The notes under the pieces: generated by a model
The model's database searches: none
What the model was told of the DNA's origin: nothing
The model's input: only the letters and a program-made list of their open reading frames with translations
Part shown: in pieces, positions 17,665 through 25,982 of the stretch
How the letters are laid out: each line of letters opens with the position of its first letter
Position numbering within the stretch: the first letter of the stretch is position 1
Position numbers and translations under genes: made by a program
Source of the DNA: Deltaproteobacteria bacterium
Lineage (GTDB): Bacteria > Myxococcota_A > Polyangia > Polyangiales > Ga0077539
NCBI GenBank assembly: GCA_030694465.1
Contig: JAUXYJ010000039.1
Coordinates: 28,083 to 92,082, forward strand
Direction of reading: 5' to 3'
DNA: 64,000 bases

Positions 17665-18557
17665 GGCACAGAGTCCATGGGGACGTAGCCATTTTCTTCA
17701 ATAATTCTATGGCCTTCCAGAGAGTGAACGAAGTTCACAAATTGTCTCACTCTCGGGTCTACGGTTCGCGGCAAGACAAAGAACAGCGGCTTGTGTAGCG
17801 GGTAGCGCCCCGCGCGGACGTTGGCGACCGTGGGCTCAACACCATCGAGCGCCAGAGGCCGAAGCCCGAGCCTCTCGATCTGGATCGAGCCAAGATCGGT
17901 CAGCCCCACCGCACCCGCGGTCGCGATCAGCGCAGTGCGCAGCTCTGCGTCCGAGTACAGCACTCGAAAGCGCCCCACCCGGTAGGCCTGCTGCTCAATC
18001 GCTGCAAACTCCGCGATTCCCCGCGCCGCCGCAAGATGACTCGAGTCGCCCACCTCGCGCATGAGCCACACGCGCGGGCTCCCATCGCTCCAGTGCGTGT
18101 CGTGACCGCTCAGGGTCGCGCGCACGTCCCCGGAGGTCCACGCTTCGTCCCGCGTGTCCGGGTGTGCGGCAAAGACCACAATCGATCGTGCATAGGGCTC
18201 GAGCGTCAGCGCGCCACCCTCCGTTTCGCCGCGGTTGAGCTCACGGCTAATCAGCCCGAGGTGAATCGCGTGGTCCGAGAGCGCTCGCAGCGCGCCGGTG
18301 GTGCCAATGCTGGGATGCAAGACCGCGGCGACGTGCGATTGCGCTTGCCACACGCGCAACAGCCGCTGCGTCAACGGGAGGTTAGACCCAGAGCCCGCGA
18401 TTTGCAGCACATCTCGATCGCTCACCGCCGGCCTCGGTGCGTGATTCGCTTGAGAATTCGGTGGCGTTTCTCCGCGCTCAACGGCCCACGCGATCGACAG
18501 CGCGATCCCCAGCGAGAGGCCCACCAGCGCGACCGAGACCATCCCATTGTTGCGCAT
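17661..18557 (-). CDS. PstS-like periplasmic substrate-binding protein
   Basis: A protein of 298 residues from the ATG at 18557, with GAGGG upstream. An N-terminal hydrophobic segment (VSVALVGLSLGIALSIAWA) acts as signal or anchor. The body follows the phosphate-binding PBP-like pattern: LQIAGSGSNLPLTQRLL, GTTGALRALSD, LGLISREL, ARSIVVFAAHP and a C-terminal YPLHKPLFFVLP with FVHSLEGHRIIEENGYVP. There is no pstC, pstA or pstB. Together with the 4-base overlap with the histidine kinase, this points to a sensory rather than transport role. The ligand is probably phosphate or another anion. Confidence 0.82.
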   Translation of the reverse strand: MRNNGMVSVALVGLSLGIALSIAWAVERGETPPNSQANHAPRPAVSDRDVLQIAGSGSNLPLTQRLLRVWQAQSHVAAVLHPSIGTTGALRALSDHAIHLGLISRELNRGETEGGALTLEPYARSIVVFAAHPDTRDEAWTSGDVRATLSGHDTHWSDGSPRVWLMREVGDSSHLAAARGIAEFAAIEQQAYRVGRFRVLYSDAELRTALIATAGAVGLTDLGSIQIERLGLRPLALDGVEPTVANVRAGRYPLHKPLFFVLPRTVDPRVRQFVNFVHSLEGHRIIEENGYVPMDSVP

Positions 18558-18593
18558 CAAGAGGCCCTCACGCTCCGCATTGCGGCCCTGGCG

Positions 18594-19757
18594 TTAGCCA
18601 CCCGCGCGCGTGGTCCGCGCGATCGCCTCGAGCGCTGTCTCTTGCTCGGGATCGGCGTCGCGAGGTCGGGTCGCGTGGACTCCGGTCGAGTCCGCGTCGG
18701 TGACCTGAACCGCGTTGCGAGTCCCCGAGGCGCCTGTGGCTCCCGAGGGGCGATCCAGCGCGACCGCAGGGGTCGGATACTCGATCAAGGGGCGCTCAAG
18801 GGGCTTGTCAGCCTCTGGGCTGCCCGGCCGGCGCGAGGCAGGACGGCGAGCCGGCGGACGGGTCGCGACGCCAGACTGGGGCGTCCGGCGCTCGTCCCAG
18901 GGCTGGCCTTGGCGCCATGAGACCTCTCCGGTGGTTCCCCAACCGGCTAGGACGGCTTCGCCCGCGCGCCACTCGGTCCAAAACACGGCGCCGTCTGCGC
19001 GTGACGCCTGATCCAGACAAGCGATGTGGGTGACCGCTCCGTTGGGATGGTGCAACGCGGTCGCGAAGGGCATGTGCGAGTGGCCGCAGAACAGCCACTG
19101 AGGCGCGATGGTCTCAGCGAGGCCTCGCGTAATCGCGTTGCCAATCCAGGGCGTGTGAAACGCGCGGAGATCACGCCGCTGTCCCCGCGCTTGGGCGTGG
19201 GCCCGTGACGCGATCGCGCGAGGCCACTCGTGGGCCAGCATGATGTCTGCCGAGGTCACGTGATCGAGCGCCGCGACTTCGCTGTGCCGAAAGTACCCCG
19301 CTTGGCGACACGCGTCCGAGGTCGTGGGCGGAAGCAGCGGCTTGTCGACATACCGTGGGGCGTAGATTCCGGAGAGAAAAGCCAGATTAAAACCGGCAAT
19401 GGTGCGGGTCCCTACGCGGCCCAGGTAGTGCAAATTGGCTGCGATTTCGGCGCCCTCGGGGACCTCGTGGAGCGCCTCGAAGTCCTCGTTGTTGCCACCG
19501 ATAAAGTACAGCGGGCGCTCAAACGAGCAGCGTCCACCGACGTAGTCCGCGAACTCTGCGGGCATCGAACGTTTGGCCGCCTTGCGACGGTGGTCGTCGG
19601 CTGTCAAGAACGCCTCGACGTCTCCCACCGACACAATGAGCGAGGCCGTGCGACCGCGTGCGCTCTCAAGCGCTGCAATCCACTCACGCACGCGGTGGAA
19701 CCGGCCGTGAATATCGCCGATCACCACCACGAGGGAGTTATGTTCGTCCTCGTGCAT
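18594..19757 (-). CDS. calcineurin-like phosphoesterase resembling lariat-debranching enzyme (Dbr1)
   Basis: A protein of 387 residues from the ATG at 19757, with GGAG upstream; a TTG at 19853 is weaker. The metallophosphoesterase ligands are visible: GDIHG (D15, H17), GDVEAF (D46), GGNN (N89), AHEWPR (H176) and GHSH (H226, H228). The whole layout follows eukaryotic Dbr1: GDxxAxxxxxD, YFIGGN, LHYLG, LSGIYAP, HxWPR, and a final CGHSHMPFA. The catalytic His of GNHE is Asn here (GGNNED). The C-terminal 110 residues are Arg/Pro/Thr-rich and probably disordered. No signal peptide. The natural substrate, RNA or other phosphodiester, is unknown. Confidence 0.85.
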   Translation of the reverse strand: MHEDEHNSLVVVIGDIHGRFHRVREWIAALESARGRTASLIVSVGDVEAFLTADDHRRKAAKRSMPAEFADYVGGRCSFERPLYFIGGNNEDFEALHEVPEGAEIAANLHYLGRVGTRTIAGFNLAFLSGIYAPRYVDKPLLPPTTSDACRQAGYFRHSEVAALDHVTSADIMLAHEWPRAIASRAHAQARGQRRDLRAFHTPWIGNAITRGLAETIAPQWLFCGHSHMPFATALHHPNGAVTHIACLDQASRADGAVFWTEWRAGEAVLAGWGTTGEVSWRQGQPWDERRTPQSGVATRPPARRPASRRPGSPEADKPLERPLIEYPTPAVALDRPSGATGASGTRNAVQVTDADSTGVHATRPRDADPEQETALEAIARTTRAGG

Positions 19758-20050
19758 GGCCCAACTCCAGAACGTAGCTGAATCTCCCTTTCTGGGCACG
19801 AGCGAAAGCGCTTCATCCGCCGCCGCCGCTACGATCTTTGCGCTTGGGCGCAAATCCCTGCGCTTGCCTACATTAACTCACTCTCGCGTACCTCTGCCGA
19901 GGGTGTGCGGTGCGATCGGGTTGACGCATCCCGAGAAACCATGCAAATGCCCGTAGACCGCTTCGCAGCCCTTGTCTGCGATCCGCGACGGACCTCACAG
20001 TCAGCCCGACACGGCTCACCCCCACCTGAGCAAAAAAGCGAGTGAATTCA

Positions 20051-20197
20051 ATGTCTTCTCTCCCTCAAATCACCGATCCCTCTGGCCAAGACTCTCAGCT
20101 TCACTGGTCCAGCACGCGGCTTGTGATCCTTGGCGCGATCACCCTCGCCCTGGCCCTCGTGGCCATCATGACCGCCGCCACACTCGTCGGCCAATAG
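20051..20197 (+). CDS. small single-span membrane protein
   Basis: A protein of 48 residues: MSSLPQITDP, a polar segment of 22 residues, then the hydrophobic helix LVILGAITLALALVAIM and a short tail TAATLVGQ. GAGTGA lies about 8 bases upstream of the ATG. It fits between the promoter side of the phosphoesterase gene and the convergent esterase. It has the form of a C-tail-anchored small membrane protein. Function unknown. Confidence 0.5.
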   Translation: MSSLPQITDPSGQDSQLHWSSTRLVILGAITLALALVAIMTAATLVGQ

Positions 20198-20222
20198 CGC
20201 GACGGCGAGCGCGAGCGGGGGC

Positions 20223-21008
20223 TCATGTGCGATCGAGCACAAAGCGCAGCGCGGTGGTCGCGCGACGGCGCCATGATTTTTCGTTGTGTGATCCGCGAGG
20301 GTCCACGCGATGCTGAAGATCGCTGCCTAGGCGCCAGCCCTTCTCGGCGAGCAGGGTCGCGAAGCGCTCGGTGTCTTTGGCCAAATGTCCGCGCGCTTCA
20401 CGTTTGCCCGCGTCGAGGTACACGCGGCTCACCCAGGGGCGCGGCAGCCGCGCGGCCTCGTCAAAGATCGCCCGGTTGGCCATAAAGAGTGACGGAGACA
20501 TCGCGAGGGCTCCCCCAAAGACCTCGGGCCGGCGCATGTGCCCGTAGAGAGCCGCGAGGCCACCCATCGACGAGCCCCCGAGCAACACCTGAGACACCCC
20601 TTCGGTCACCGAGAACTGGCGCCGGGCGGCCGCGGTAAGCTGATCGGCGATCCAGTCGACCAGCGGGTCAAGCTTGGGCGGGCCAAACGACGTCGCGCGA
20701 AACGAAAGCTCGGACAAGCGCCGCTCGTTTCCGTGGTCAATCGCGATGACGATCGGGGCGGGGCGGCGCACGCGCGCGAGCCGCTCGACCGCGCGATCAA
20801 GGTGCCATCCACCTGCAAACGAGGGCGCGTCATCAAAGACGTTCTGCCCATCGAACATGATCAGCAGAGGCCTGGGTGGGTCGTTGTCACGCCAGCGCTT
20901 TGGGATGTACGTGCGCACCGCCCGAAAGCCATCGACGTGTGGGATGGGGTGGTGGGTGAGGTGCACGCTTCCGGGGCGCAGCCCGCGAGGACCGATGAGA
21001 TCAATCAC
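20223..21008 (-). CDS. esterase, Fes/IroE-like or esterase D superfamily
   Basis: An alpha/beta-hydrolase of 261 residues starting with a GTG. It has RTYIPKRW and LLIMFDGQNVFDD, typical of the putative-esterase family (COG2819/COG2382). The nucleophile elbow is GGSSMGG, with a possible acid near YLDAGK and catalytic His in RGSHNEKSW. No signal peptide is evident, so it is probably cytoplasmic. Fes-like relatives open siderophore or cyclic esters, but no siderophore genes lie nearby and the substrate is open. Confidence 0.88.
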   Translation of the reverse strand: MIDLIGPRGLRPGSVHLTHHPIPHVDGFRAVRTYIPKRWRDNDPPRPLLIMFDGQNVFDDAPSFAGGWHLDRAVERLARVRRPAPIVIAIDHGNERRLSELSFRATSFGPPKLDPLVDWIADQLTAAARRQFSVTEGVSQVLLGGSSMGGLAALYGHMRRPEVFGGALAMSPSLFMANRAIFDEAARLPRPWVSRVYLDAGKREARGHLAKDTERFATLLAEKGWRLGSDLQHRVDPRGSHNEKSWRRRATTALRFVLDRT

Positions 21009-21050
21009 AGCGCGCGTGTATAACGCCGAAGTGTCAGGCGACCAGAGGGA

Positions 21051-21419
21051 TCAGCCGCCATCGGGCAAGGGCGGACTGAGACAGGGCATGGGTTGCGCGT
21101 CCTGCGCGTCTCGCGTGTCTTGCACATCTGCTGCATCGACAGCTTCGCGCGCGTCGGGTTCACTCGCGTCGCTCTCGCGCACATCCGGAGGCGGGGCCGT
21201 GAGGCAGGGCTGCGGGGTCGCGTCCGCGACTTGTGCGTCTTGCATTCGGGGTGACAAGCAGGGCTGCGGCGCGCAATCGACGAGCGCAGTCGCAGAGAGC
21301 GTGAGTGAAGAGAGCGCGGCGGCTACGAAGCGTCGACGGCGAGCCAAAATCGCCTCGCGGTCTTCGTGGTCTTGTGGATCGTCGGCACCCGAACCCGCGC
21401 GAAAAATGTCGTCGTTCAT
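21051..21419 (-). CDS. small exported Asp/Pro-rich protein with PCLS repeats
   Basis: A protein of 122 residues. A basic segment (EAILARRRRFVAAALSSLTLSATALVDCAP) gives an unusually deep signal-like helix after about 24 polar residues. The rest is low complexity, with three PCL(S/T)-Pro-rich repeats: QPCLSPRMQD, QPCLTAPPPD and MPCLSPPLPD. An Asp/Ala/Val-rich linker separates the second and third. Each repeat has one Cys. The gene is divergent from the SDR gene 47 bases away. Function unknown. Confidence 0.6.
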   Translation of the reverse strand: MNDDIFRAGSGADDPQDHEDREAILARRRRFVAAALSSLTLSATALVDCAPQPCLSPRMQDAQVADATPQPCLTAPPPDVRESDASEPDAREAVDAADVQDTRDAQDAQPMPCLSPPLPDGG

Positions 21420-21466
21420 AAGCTAACCGTGAGGATAACCGATTTCTTCGCGCGATCGACTGAGGC

Positions 21467-22978
21467 ATGGTCCGCAAAGTGAATGAGCCCCTGCCCGATG
21501 ACTTCGACATCGACGCGCTGTTGCGCAGCCTCGAAGCGCTCGCTGACAACCACGCGCTGCTGGGATCGCTCAGCGAATCCCATCGCAGACGATTGCTCAT
21601 CGCGTCGGGACGGATCTCGCGGCCGTCTCGTGACGAGGCACGGAGCCTTCGACGGACGCTCGCCAAAAACGAGCGCGACGAGACGCGCACCCAGCAAGAC
21701 ACGCTGCTCGCCAACACAGGGATCCGCAAGCTTCGAGATGCGCCCGTGTTTGTGACGCCGTTTCCCAACGAAATCGCAGCCACAGCGCAAGACAACGCGC
21801 CCGCGACGGCCCTCCCGCTCGCGCGAATCTGCTACGTCTGCAAGGCGCGCTACCAGAGCGTGCATTTCTTCTACGACCAGCTGTGCGCGACGTGTGGCGA
21901 CTACAACTTCGCGAAGCGATCTCCTCGCGCGGACCTCAGCGGGCGCACCGCGTTGGTCACCGGAGCGCGCGTCAAGATTGGCTACCAGGCGAGCGTGATG
22001 CTGCTGCGCTCGGGTGCGCGCGTGATCGTGACAACTCGGTTCGCGCGAGACGCCGCACAGCGGTACGCAAGAGAGCCCGATTTCGCAGATTTTTCACAGC
22101 GCTTAGTGATCTACGGGCTCGACCTTCGGCACACGCCGAGCGTCGAGCGCTTTGCGCAAGAGCTCACGCAGCGTGAATCGCGACTGGATTTTGTCATTCA
22201 CAACGCGTGTCAGACCGTGCGGCGGCCCGCTGGATTTTACGCGCACCTCATGGACGCCGAGCGCGCCGAGAGACCGCCCGCGCAGCTCGCGAGCGTGCTT
22301 GCACAGCACGAGGCGTTTCGAGACTCGACGAGGGCTCTCGCGCGCGGGACGCAGCCCCATCGAAGCGTGGGTCTCACGAGCGCTGCAGAGATGTCTCAGT
22401 GGGCGCTTCACGAAGACGATCGTGCGCGAGGAGACGCGATGTTTCCGGAGGGGATGCTCGACGCAGATTTACAGCAGCGTGATTTGCGCGAGCAAAACTC
22501 TTGGCGAATGCAGTTGGCAGAGGTCTCGACCGTCGAGCTCTTTGAAGTCCAGCTGGTCAACGCCATCGCGCCCTTTGTGCTCAACGCCAGGCTGCGTTCG
22601 CTCATGAACAAGACCCCCGCGCAGGACAAACACATCGTGAATGTCTCGGCCGTCGAGGGGCAGTTTTATCGAGAGAACAAGACCGACAAGCACCCGCACA
22701 CGAACATGGCCAAAGCCGCGCTCAACATGATGACCCGCACGAGCGCATCGGACTTTGTGCGTGATGGCATTCACATGAACAGCGTGGACACGGGCTGGGT
22801 GACCGACGAAGACCCCGCGCACTTGTCCGAGCGCAAGCGCGCGGTGCACAGGTTTCATCCGCCGCTGGACATTGTCGACGGGGCGGCGCGCATCGTGGAC
22901 CCAATCTATCGCGGGATCACCACGGGAGAGCAGCTCTACGGGCTCTTTTTGAAAGACTACAAACCGGTGCCCTGGTGA
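21467..22978 (+). CDS. SDR-family oxidoreductase with zinc ribbon, catalytic Tyr replaced
   Basis: A protein of 503 residues, about twice a classical SDR. The N-terminal 120 residues are helical. A four-Cys zinc ribbon follows (CYVC 122-125, CATC 140-143). The Rossmann domain has TGARVKIG (165-172) for NAD(P) and a VNVSAVEGQF serine strand. In the YxxxK position the sequence reads HPHTNMAKAAL: the Lys is kept but the Tyr is Thr. Otherwise the fold is well preserved (MNSVDTGWVTDE). Either another residue donates the proton or this is a binding or regulatory SDR. Its 3' end overlaps the convergent speD-like gene by 22 bases. Confidence 0.85.
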   Translation: MVRKVNEPLPDDFDIDALLRSLEALADNHALLGSLSESHRRRLLIASGRISRPSRDEARSLRRTLAKNERDETRTQQDTLLANTGIRKLRDAPVFVTPFPNEIAATAQDNAPATALPLARICYVCKARYQSVHFFYDQLCATCGDYNFAKRSPRADLSGRTALVTGARVKIGYQASVMLLRSGARVIVTTRFARDAAQRYAREPDFADFSQRLVIYGLDLRHTPSVERFAQELTQRESRLDFVIHNACQTVRRPAGFYAHLMDAERAERPPAQLASVLAQHEAFRDSTRALARGTQPHRSVGLTSAAEMSQWALHEDDRARGDAMFPEGMLDADLQQRDLREQNSWRMQLAEVSTVELFEVQLVNAIAPFVLNARLRSLMNKTPAQDKHIVNVSAVEGQFYRENKTDKHPHTNMAKAALNMMTRTSASDFVRDGIHMNSVDTGWVTDEDPAHLSERKRAVHRFHPPLDIVDGAARIVDPIYRGITTGEQLYGLFLKDYKPVPW

Positions 22979-23337
22979 TCGCGCGAATCCAGCGAAATAC
23001 CACGTAGAATCTCGCGTACGACCACCCGCTCGGACGCAAACGCGCGGCGCAAGACGGCGAGGGCGGCGTCGGCGTCAAGCGAGGGAGAGCACGTGAACAA
23101 ATCGCACGCGGCGAACCGGTGCTCAGGCCACGTGTGCACGCTGAGGTGGCTCTCTGCGACGAGCAAAACCCCAGAGGCACCCTGCGGGACGAACTGATGA
23201 AAGACAGCCCCCAGCGCGGTCGCGTGGGCCGCCAGCGCGGCGTCACGGAGGGCGCGCTCGACGAGGGCGACATCATTGAGCGTGTCTGCATCGCACTCGT
23301 ACAGGTCGACGAGCAAATGTCGGCCGATTTCGCTCAA
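22957..23337 (-). CDS. speH: S-adenosylmethionine decarboxylase proenzyme
   Basis: A protein of 126 residues, the size of the short prokaryotic form (also called SpeD). The self-cleavage site is AESHLSVHTWPE: cleavage before Ser63 creates the pyruvoyl group; His68 and Cys83 (ACDLFTC) are the processing and catalytic residues. The enzyme makes decarboxylated AdoMet for spermidine synthesis. Translation starts at a TTG that overlaps the stop of the upstream HD-GYP-like regulator (TTGA). No spermidine synthase gene is adjacent. Confidence 0.95.
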   Translation of the reverse strand: MSEIGRHLLVDLYECDADTLNDVALVERALRDAALAAHATALGAVFHQFVPQGASGVLLVAESHLSVHTWPEHRFAACDLFTCSPSLDADAALAVLRRAFASERVVVREILRGISLDSRDHQGTGL

Positions 23338-25280
23338 CGCTGCTGCTCGTCCATTCGGCGCATGCCTTCGAGCAAGAGGGACTCGGCCGAGGCCTGCATC
23401 GCGCGCCCTTGGGCCTTGAAGGTCGGGTCAAACGCGAACTCGCCATCCGCGAGCGGACACATCGCATAGAACGCGTCTTCACCGCGGGTCCGCGCCCACA
23501 TCGCGTTGATCACCAGGCCCTCTTCGAAGTGCACTTCGCCGGACTCTCCGTTGGTGACACGGATGCGAAGAGCGCCAGTCTTGCGAGACTGCGCGAGCAC
23601 CTGAACGATCTCGGCGAAGGCCATCTCGCGGAGGGATCCCGAGACGCCGCGCGCGTTTTGGCGAGACCCTGATTCGAGCACGCGCCGGAGCTTCGCGACG
23701 ACGACGTCGTTGGGCGTGGGTTTGACAACGTAGTCACTCGCGCCCAGCTCAAATGCACGCTGAACGCTCTCGCGACGGGCGTCACGCGTGAGAAAAATCC
23801 ACGGGATTCCGGCGAGCTCTTTCTGTTGCCGCACGTGCGCCAGGAGGTCAAATCCGGTCGCGCCTTGAAACTCGGTCTCGCTGACGACCATGTCGATGTC
23901 GCCCTTCATCAGGGCCTGCAGCGCCTCGTTGGGCGCCCGAATGGCGCGCACCTCGTGTCCGGTCTCGAGCAACCGAAGCTCAAGCACGGTGCTCTCTTCG
24001 GCGTCTTCGTCCAGCACGAGCACGGTGGGTCGATCCGCGAGGAGCTTGGAGCGAATGTCTTCGCCGAGCATCACGTGCTTGAAGAGGTCGACAAGGTTGG
24101 GGTCAAAGACCTTGTTTTTGTAGCGCGCGAGCGCCTCGCAGGCCTCGGTGGGCGTGAGCAATTTGCGAAACGGATTGCGCGCGTTTTGCGTGAGGTCTGC
24201 GTACGTATCCGCGATGGACAAAATGCGCGCTCCGAGCGGGATGTCTTTGCCAGACAAGCGATCGGGCAGCCCGTGTCCGTCAAAGCGCTCGTACATGCAC
24301 TGCAGCGCTTGCTGGGTCGCATCGAGCAGTCGCACGGCCTCGAACAATCGCTGGGGTCCGAGGTGGCTCTTGAGCGCCGCGGCGCGGTGGCCTTCGTACT
24401 CTGCGACGTTGAGCGCAGTGAGGTGATAGCTGCCCGCTTTGCCCACGTCGTGGAGCAGCGCTGCGACTGAGAAAGCGTGCAAATCTGTTGGCGAAACACC
24501 GATGCGCTCGGCGAGCTTGCGCATCAATCGAGAGACCAAGGCGCTGTGGCCTCGGAGCTCTCCACGGCCGTTCTCCATCAACGAGATTAAGATCGTGAGC
24601 GTCTCGCCGTAGTCATCGTGAGACACGGCCCCCGAGACCACGGTTCCGCCGGAGCGCCGCTCGCCGCGGTCGAGGTCTTGCCCTGAGACCACGCGCTCTT
24701 GTTTGCGCTCGCGAACCGCGAAGGTAGACACGAGCGCTTCTTCGCTGACCAGATTGCGCTCAAAGACGTTGAGCAGCGATTTGTACTGCTCCATCTGTTG
24801 ACGATCGATGTGCGAGAACGCGTGGATGTCACCGCCGTAGAACTTCGAGATCGCGGCCTTGATCGCGGCAGGACGCGCGACGAACACGCGGACCTCGCGC
24901 GCATTGGCGGCGACTTGCAGTTGCTGGCCAAGGGTGATGTTTCCTGCGTCGGCACACACCACGCTCAGCACCCGGTTGGCCGAGTCAAAGACCACCGGAA
25001 ACACTTGAAATTGCTCAGCAATTTTTCGCGGCACGGTCCCCAGCGTCGCTGGATCAATGTCGGCTTTCGACAAGCGATCAGTGCTTACGAACCGCGTATT
25101 GTAGAGCTTGGCGAGGTACTTGAGTAAGTCAGCCTCGGCGAAGATGCTGCTCTCGATCAGAGCCTCTTCGGGCGTCGCGCCGCTACGTTGGATGTGATGC
25201 AGCACACCCTCGTATTGGTCGGGCGACAGTCGGCCTTCTTGTCGAAGCCGTTCGATGAGCGGCATGCGCTGTGTCGTCAT
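23334..25280 (-). CDS. MshEN / HD-GYP-like / pseudo-receiver / DUF4388 signalling protein
   Basis: A protein of 648 residues. Residues 1-150 match the MshEN/GspE N-terminal domain, which in relatives binds cyclic di-GMP. About 230-400 is an HD-GYP-type domain with HDVGK (H277) and SIADTYADLT, but the GYP motif reads FDGHGLPD. About 418-535 is a receiver with the Lys-Pro switch (K520), where the phosphoacceptor position is Glu468 (VVSETEF) instead of Asp. About 545-640 is a DUF4388/PATAN domain. It looks like a second-messenger-responsive scaffold or phosphodiesterase that does not depend on a kinase. It is translationally coupled to the AdoMet decarboxylase. Confidence 0.85.
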   Translation of the reverse strand: MTTQRMPLIERLRQEGRLSPDQYEGVLHHIQRSGATPEEALIESSIFAEADLLKYLAKLYNTRFVSTDRLSKADIDPATLGTVPRKIAEQFQVFPVVFDSANRVLSVVCADAGNITLGQQLQVAANAREVRVFVARPAAIKAAISKFYGGDIHAFSHIDRQQMEQYKSLLNVFERNLVSEEALVSTFAVRERKQERVVSGQDLDRGERRSGGTVVSGAVSHDDYGETLTILISLMENGRGELRGHSALVSRLMRKLAERIGVSPTDLHAFSVAALLHDVGKAGSYHLTALNVAEYEGHRAAALKSHLGPQRLFEAVRLLDATQQALQCMYERFDGHGLPDRLSGKDIPLGARILSIADTYADLTQNARNPFRKLLTPTEACEALARYKNKVFDPNLVDLFKHVMLGEDIRSKLLADRPTVLVLDEDAEESTVLELRLLETGHEVRAIRAPNEALQALMKGDIDMVVSETEFQGATGFDLLAHVRQQKELAGIPWIFLTRDARRESVQRAFELGASDYVVKPTPNDVVVAKLRRVLESGSRQNARGVSGSLREMAFAEIVQVLAQSRKTGALRIRVTNGESGEVHFEEGLVINAMWARTRGEDAFYAMCPLADGEFAFDPTFKAQGRAMQASAESLLLEGMRRMDEQQR

Positions 25281-25340
25281 GGGGGTTAGGCGTCTTCCAA
25301 TCTACACGGGTCGACACCAAGGGTGTAATTTGTACCGACT

Positions 25341-25982
25341 GTGCATGAGTCTAAGTCTGAGTCGCGACGTGCGGTATGGTTCGCCGCCGTGAGCACCCTT
25401 AGCGCTTCTTCTTTGCCCCGCAGCAAGTACCGTGGGGCCATCGTTGCGATGCTTTTTGCACTCAGCGCCGCGTCGTGTGTCACCACGCGGGCGCGCTTCG
25501 ATGAAGGTACGCGAGAGATCACTGCGCGTGGTGAAAACACGGACGAAGTGGTCTACCGCGTGGGCCCAATTCCGGCCGAATGGCGTCGCTTGACGCTCCA
25601 CGAGGGCGCGGACATGGCGTGGGAGGTCCCGGCGTCCGGCGTGGTCGTTCACACAACGCACGCGTGCGGGCGCTCGATGGATTCTCCCTTGCCTTCGCTC
25701 GTCCAGCAGCTGCTCATCGGCTTTACCGACCGCGAGTTTGTCGAAGAAGAGACCCTCGCGCTCGATGGACGTGAGGCCCGGCACGTCTTGGTGCGCGCCA
25801 AACTCGACGGTCGCCCGATCATGCTTGAGATCGTCGTGCTCAAAAAAGACGGCTGCGTGTTTGATCTCTCTGCGAGCGGCGAGCCCGAGCGATTGCCCGC
25901 TGTTCGCGCGGCGTTTCGCGCACTCTTCGAGGGACTACGCGTGCGGAGCACACCCCTCGCCCGCGCCGCGGAGGGGTCATGA
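25341..25982 (+). CDS. lipoprotein co-encoded with MlaE
   Basis: Up to 213 residues. The lipobox is LSAASC after hydrophobic AIVAMLFALSAAS. The ATG at 25341 gives a long leader and a GTG at 25389 is an alternative. The mature part has strands such as VVYRVGPIPAEWRRLTLHEGADMAWEV (quoted in part) and ends with a basic helix. It overlaps mlaE by 4 bases (ATGA), which makes it a likely periplasmic partner of the lipid transporter. It shows no MCE domain, so it is not MlaD. Confidence 0.75.
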   Translation: MHESKSESRRAVWFAAVSTLSASSLPRSKYRGAIVAMLFALSAASCVTTRARFDEGTREITARGENTDEVVYRVGPIPAEWRRLTLHEGADMAWEVPASGVVVHTTHACGRSMDSPLPSLVQQLLIGFTDREFVEEETLALDGREARHVLVRAKLDGRPIMLEIVVLKKDGCVFDLSASGEPERLPAVRAAFRALFEGLRVRSTPLARAAEGS

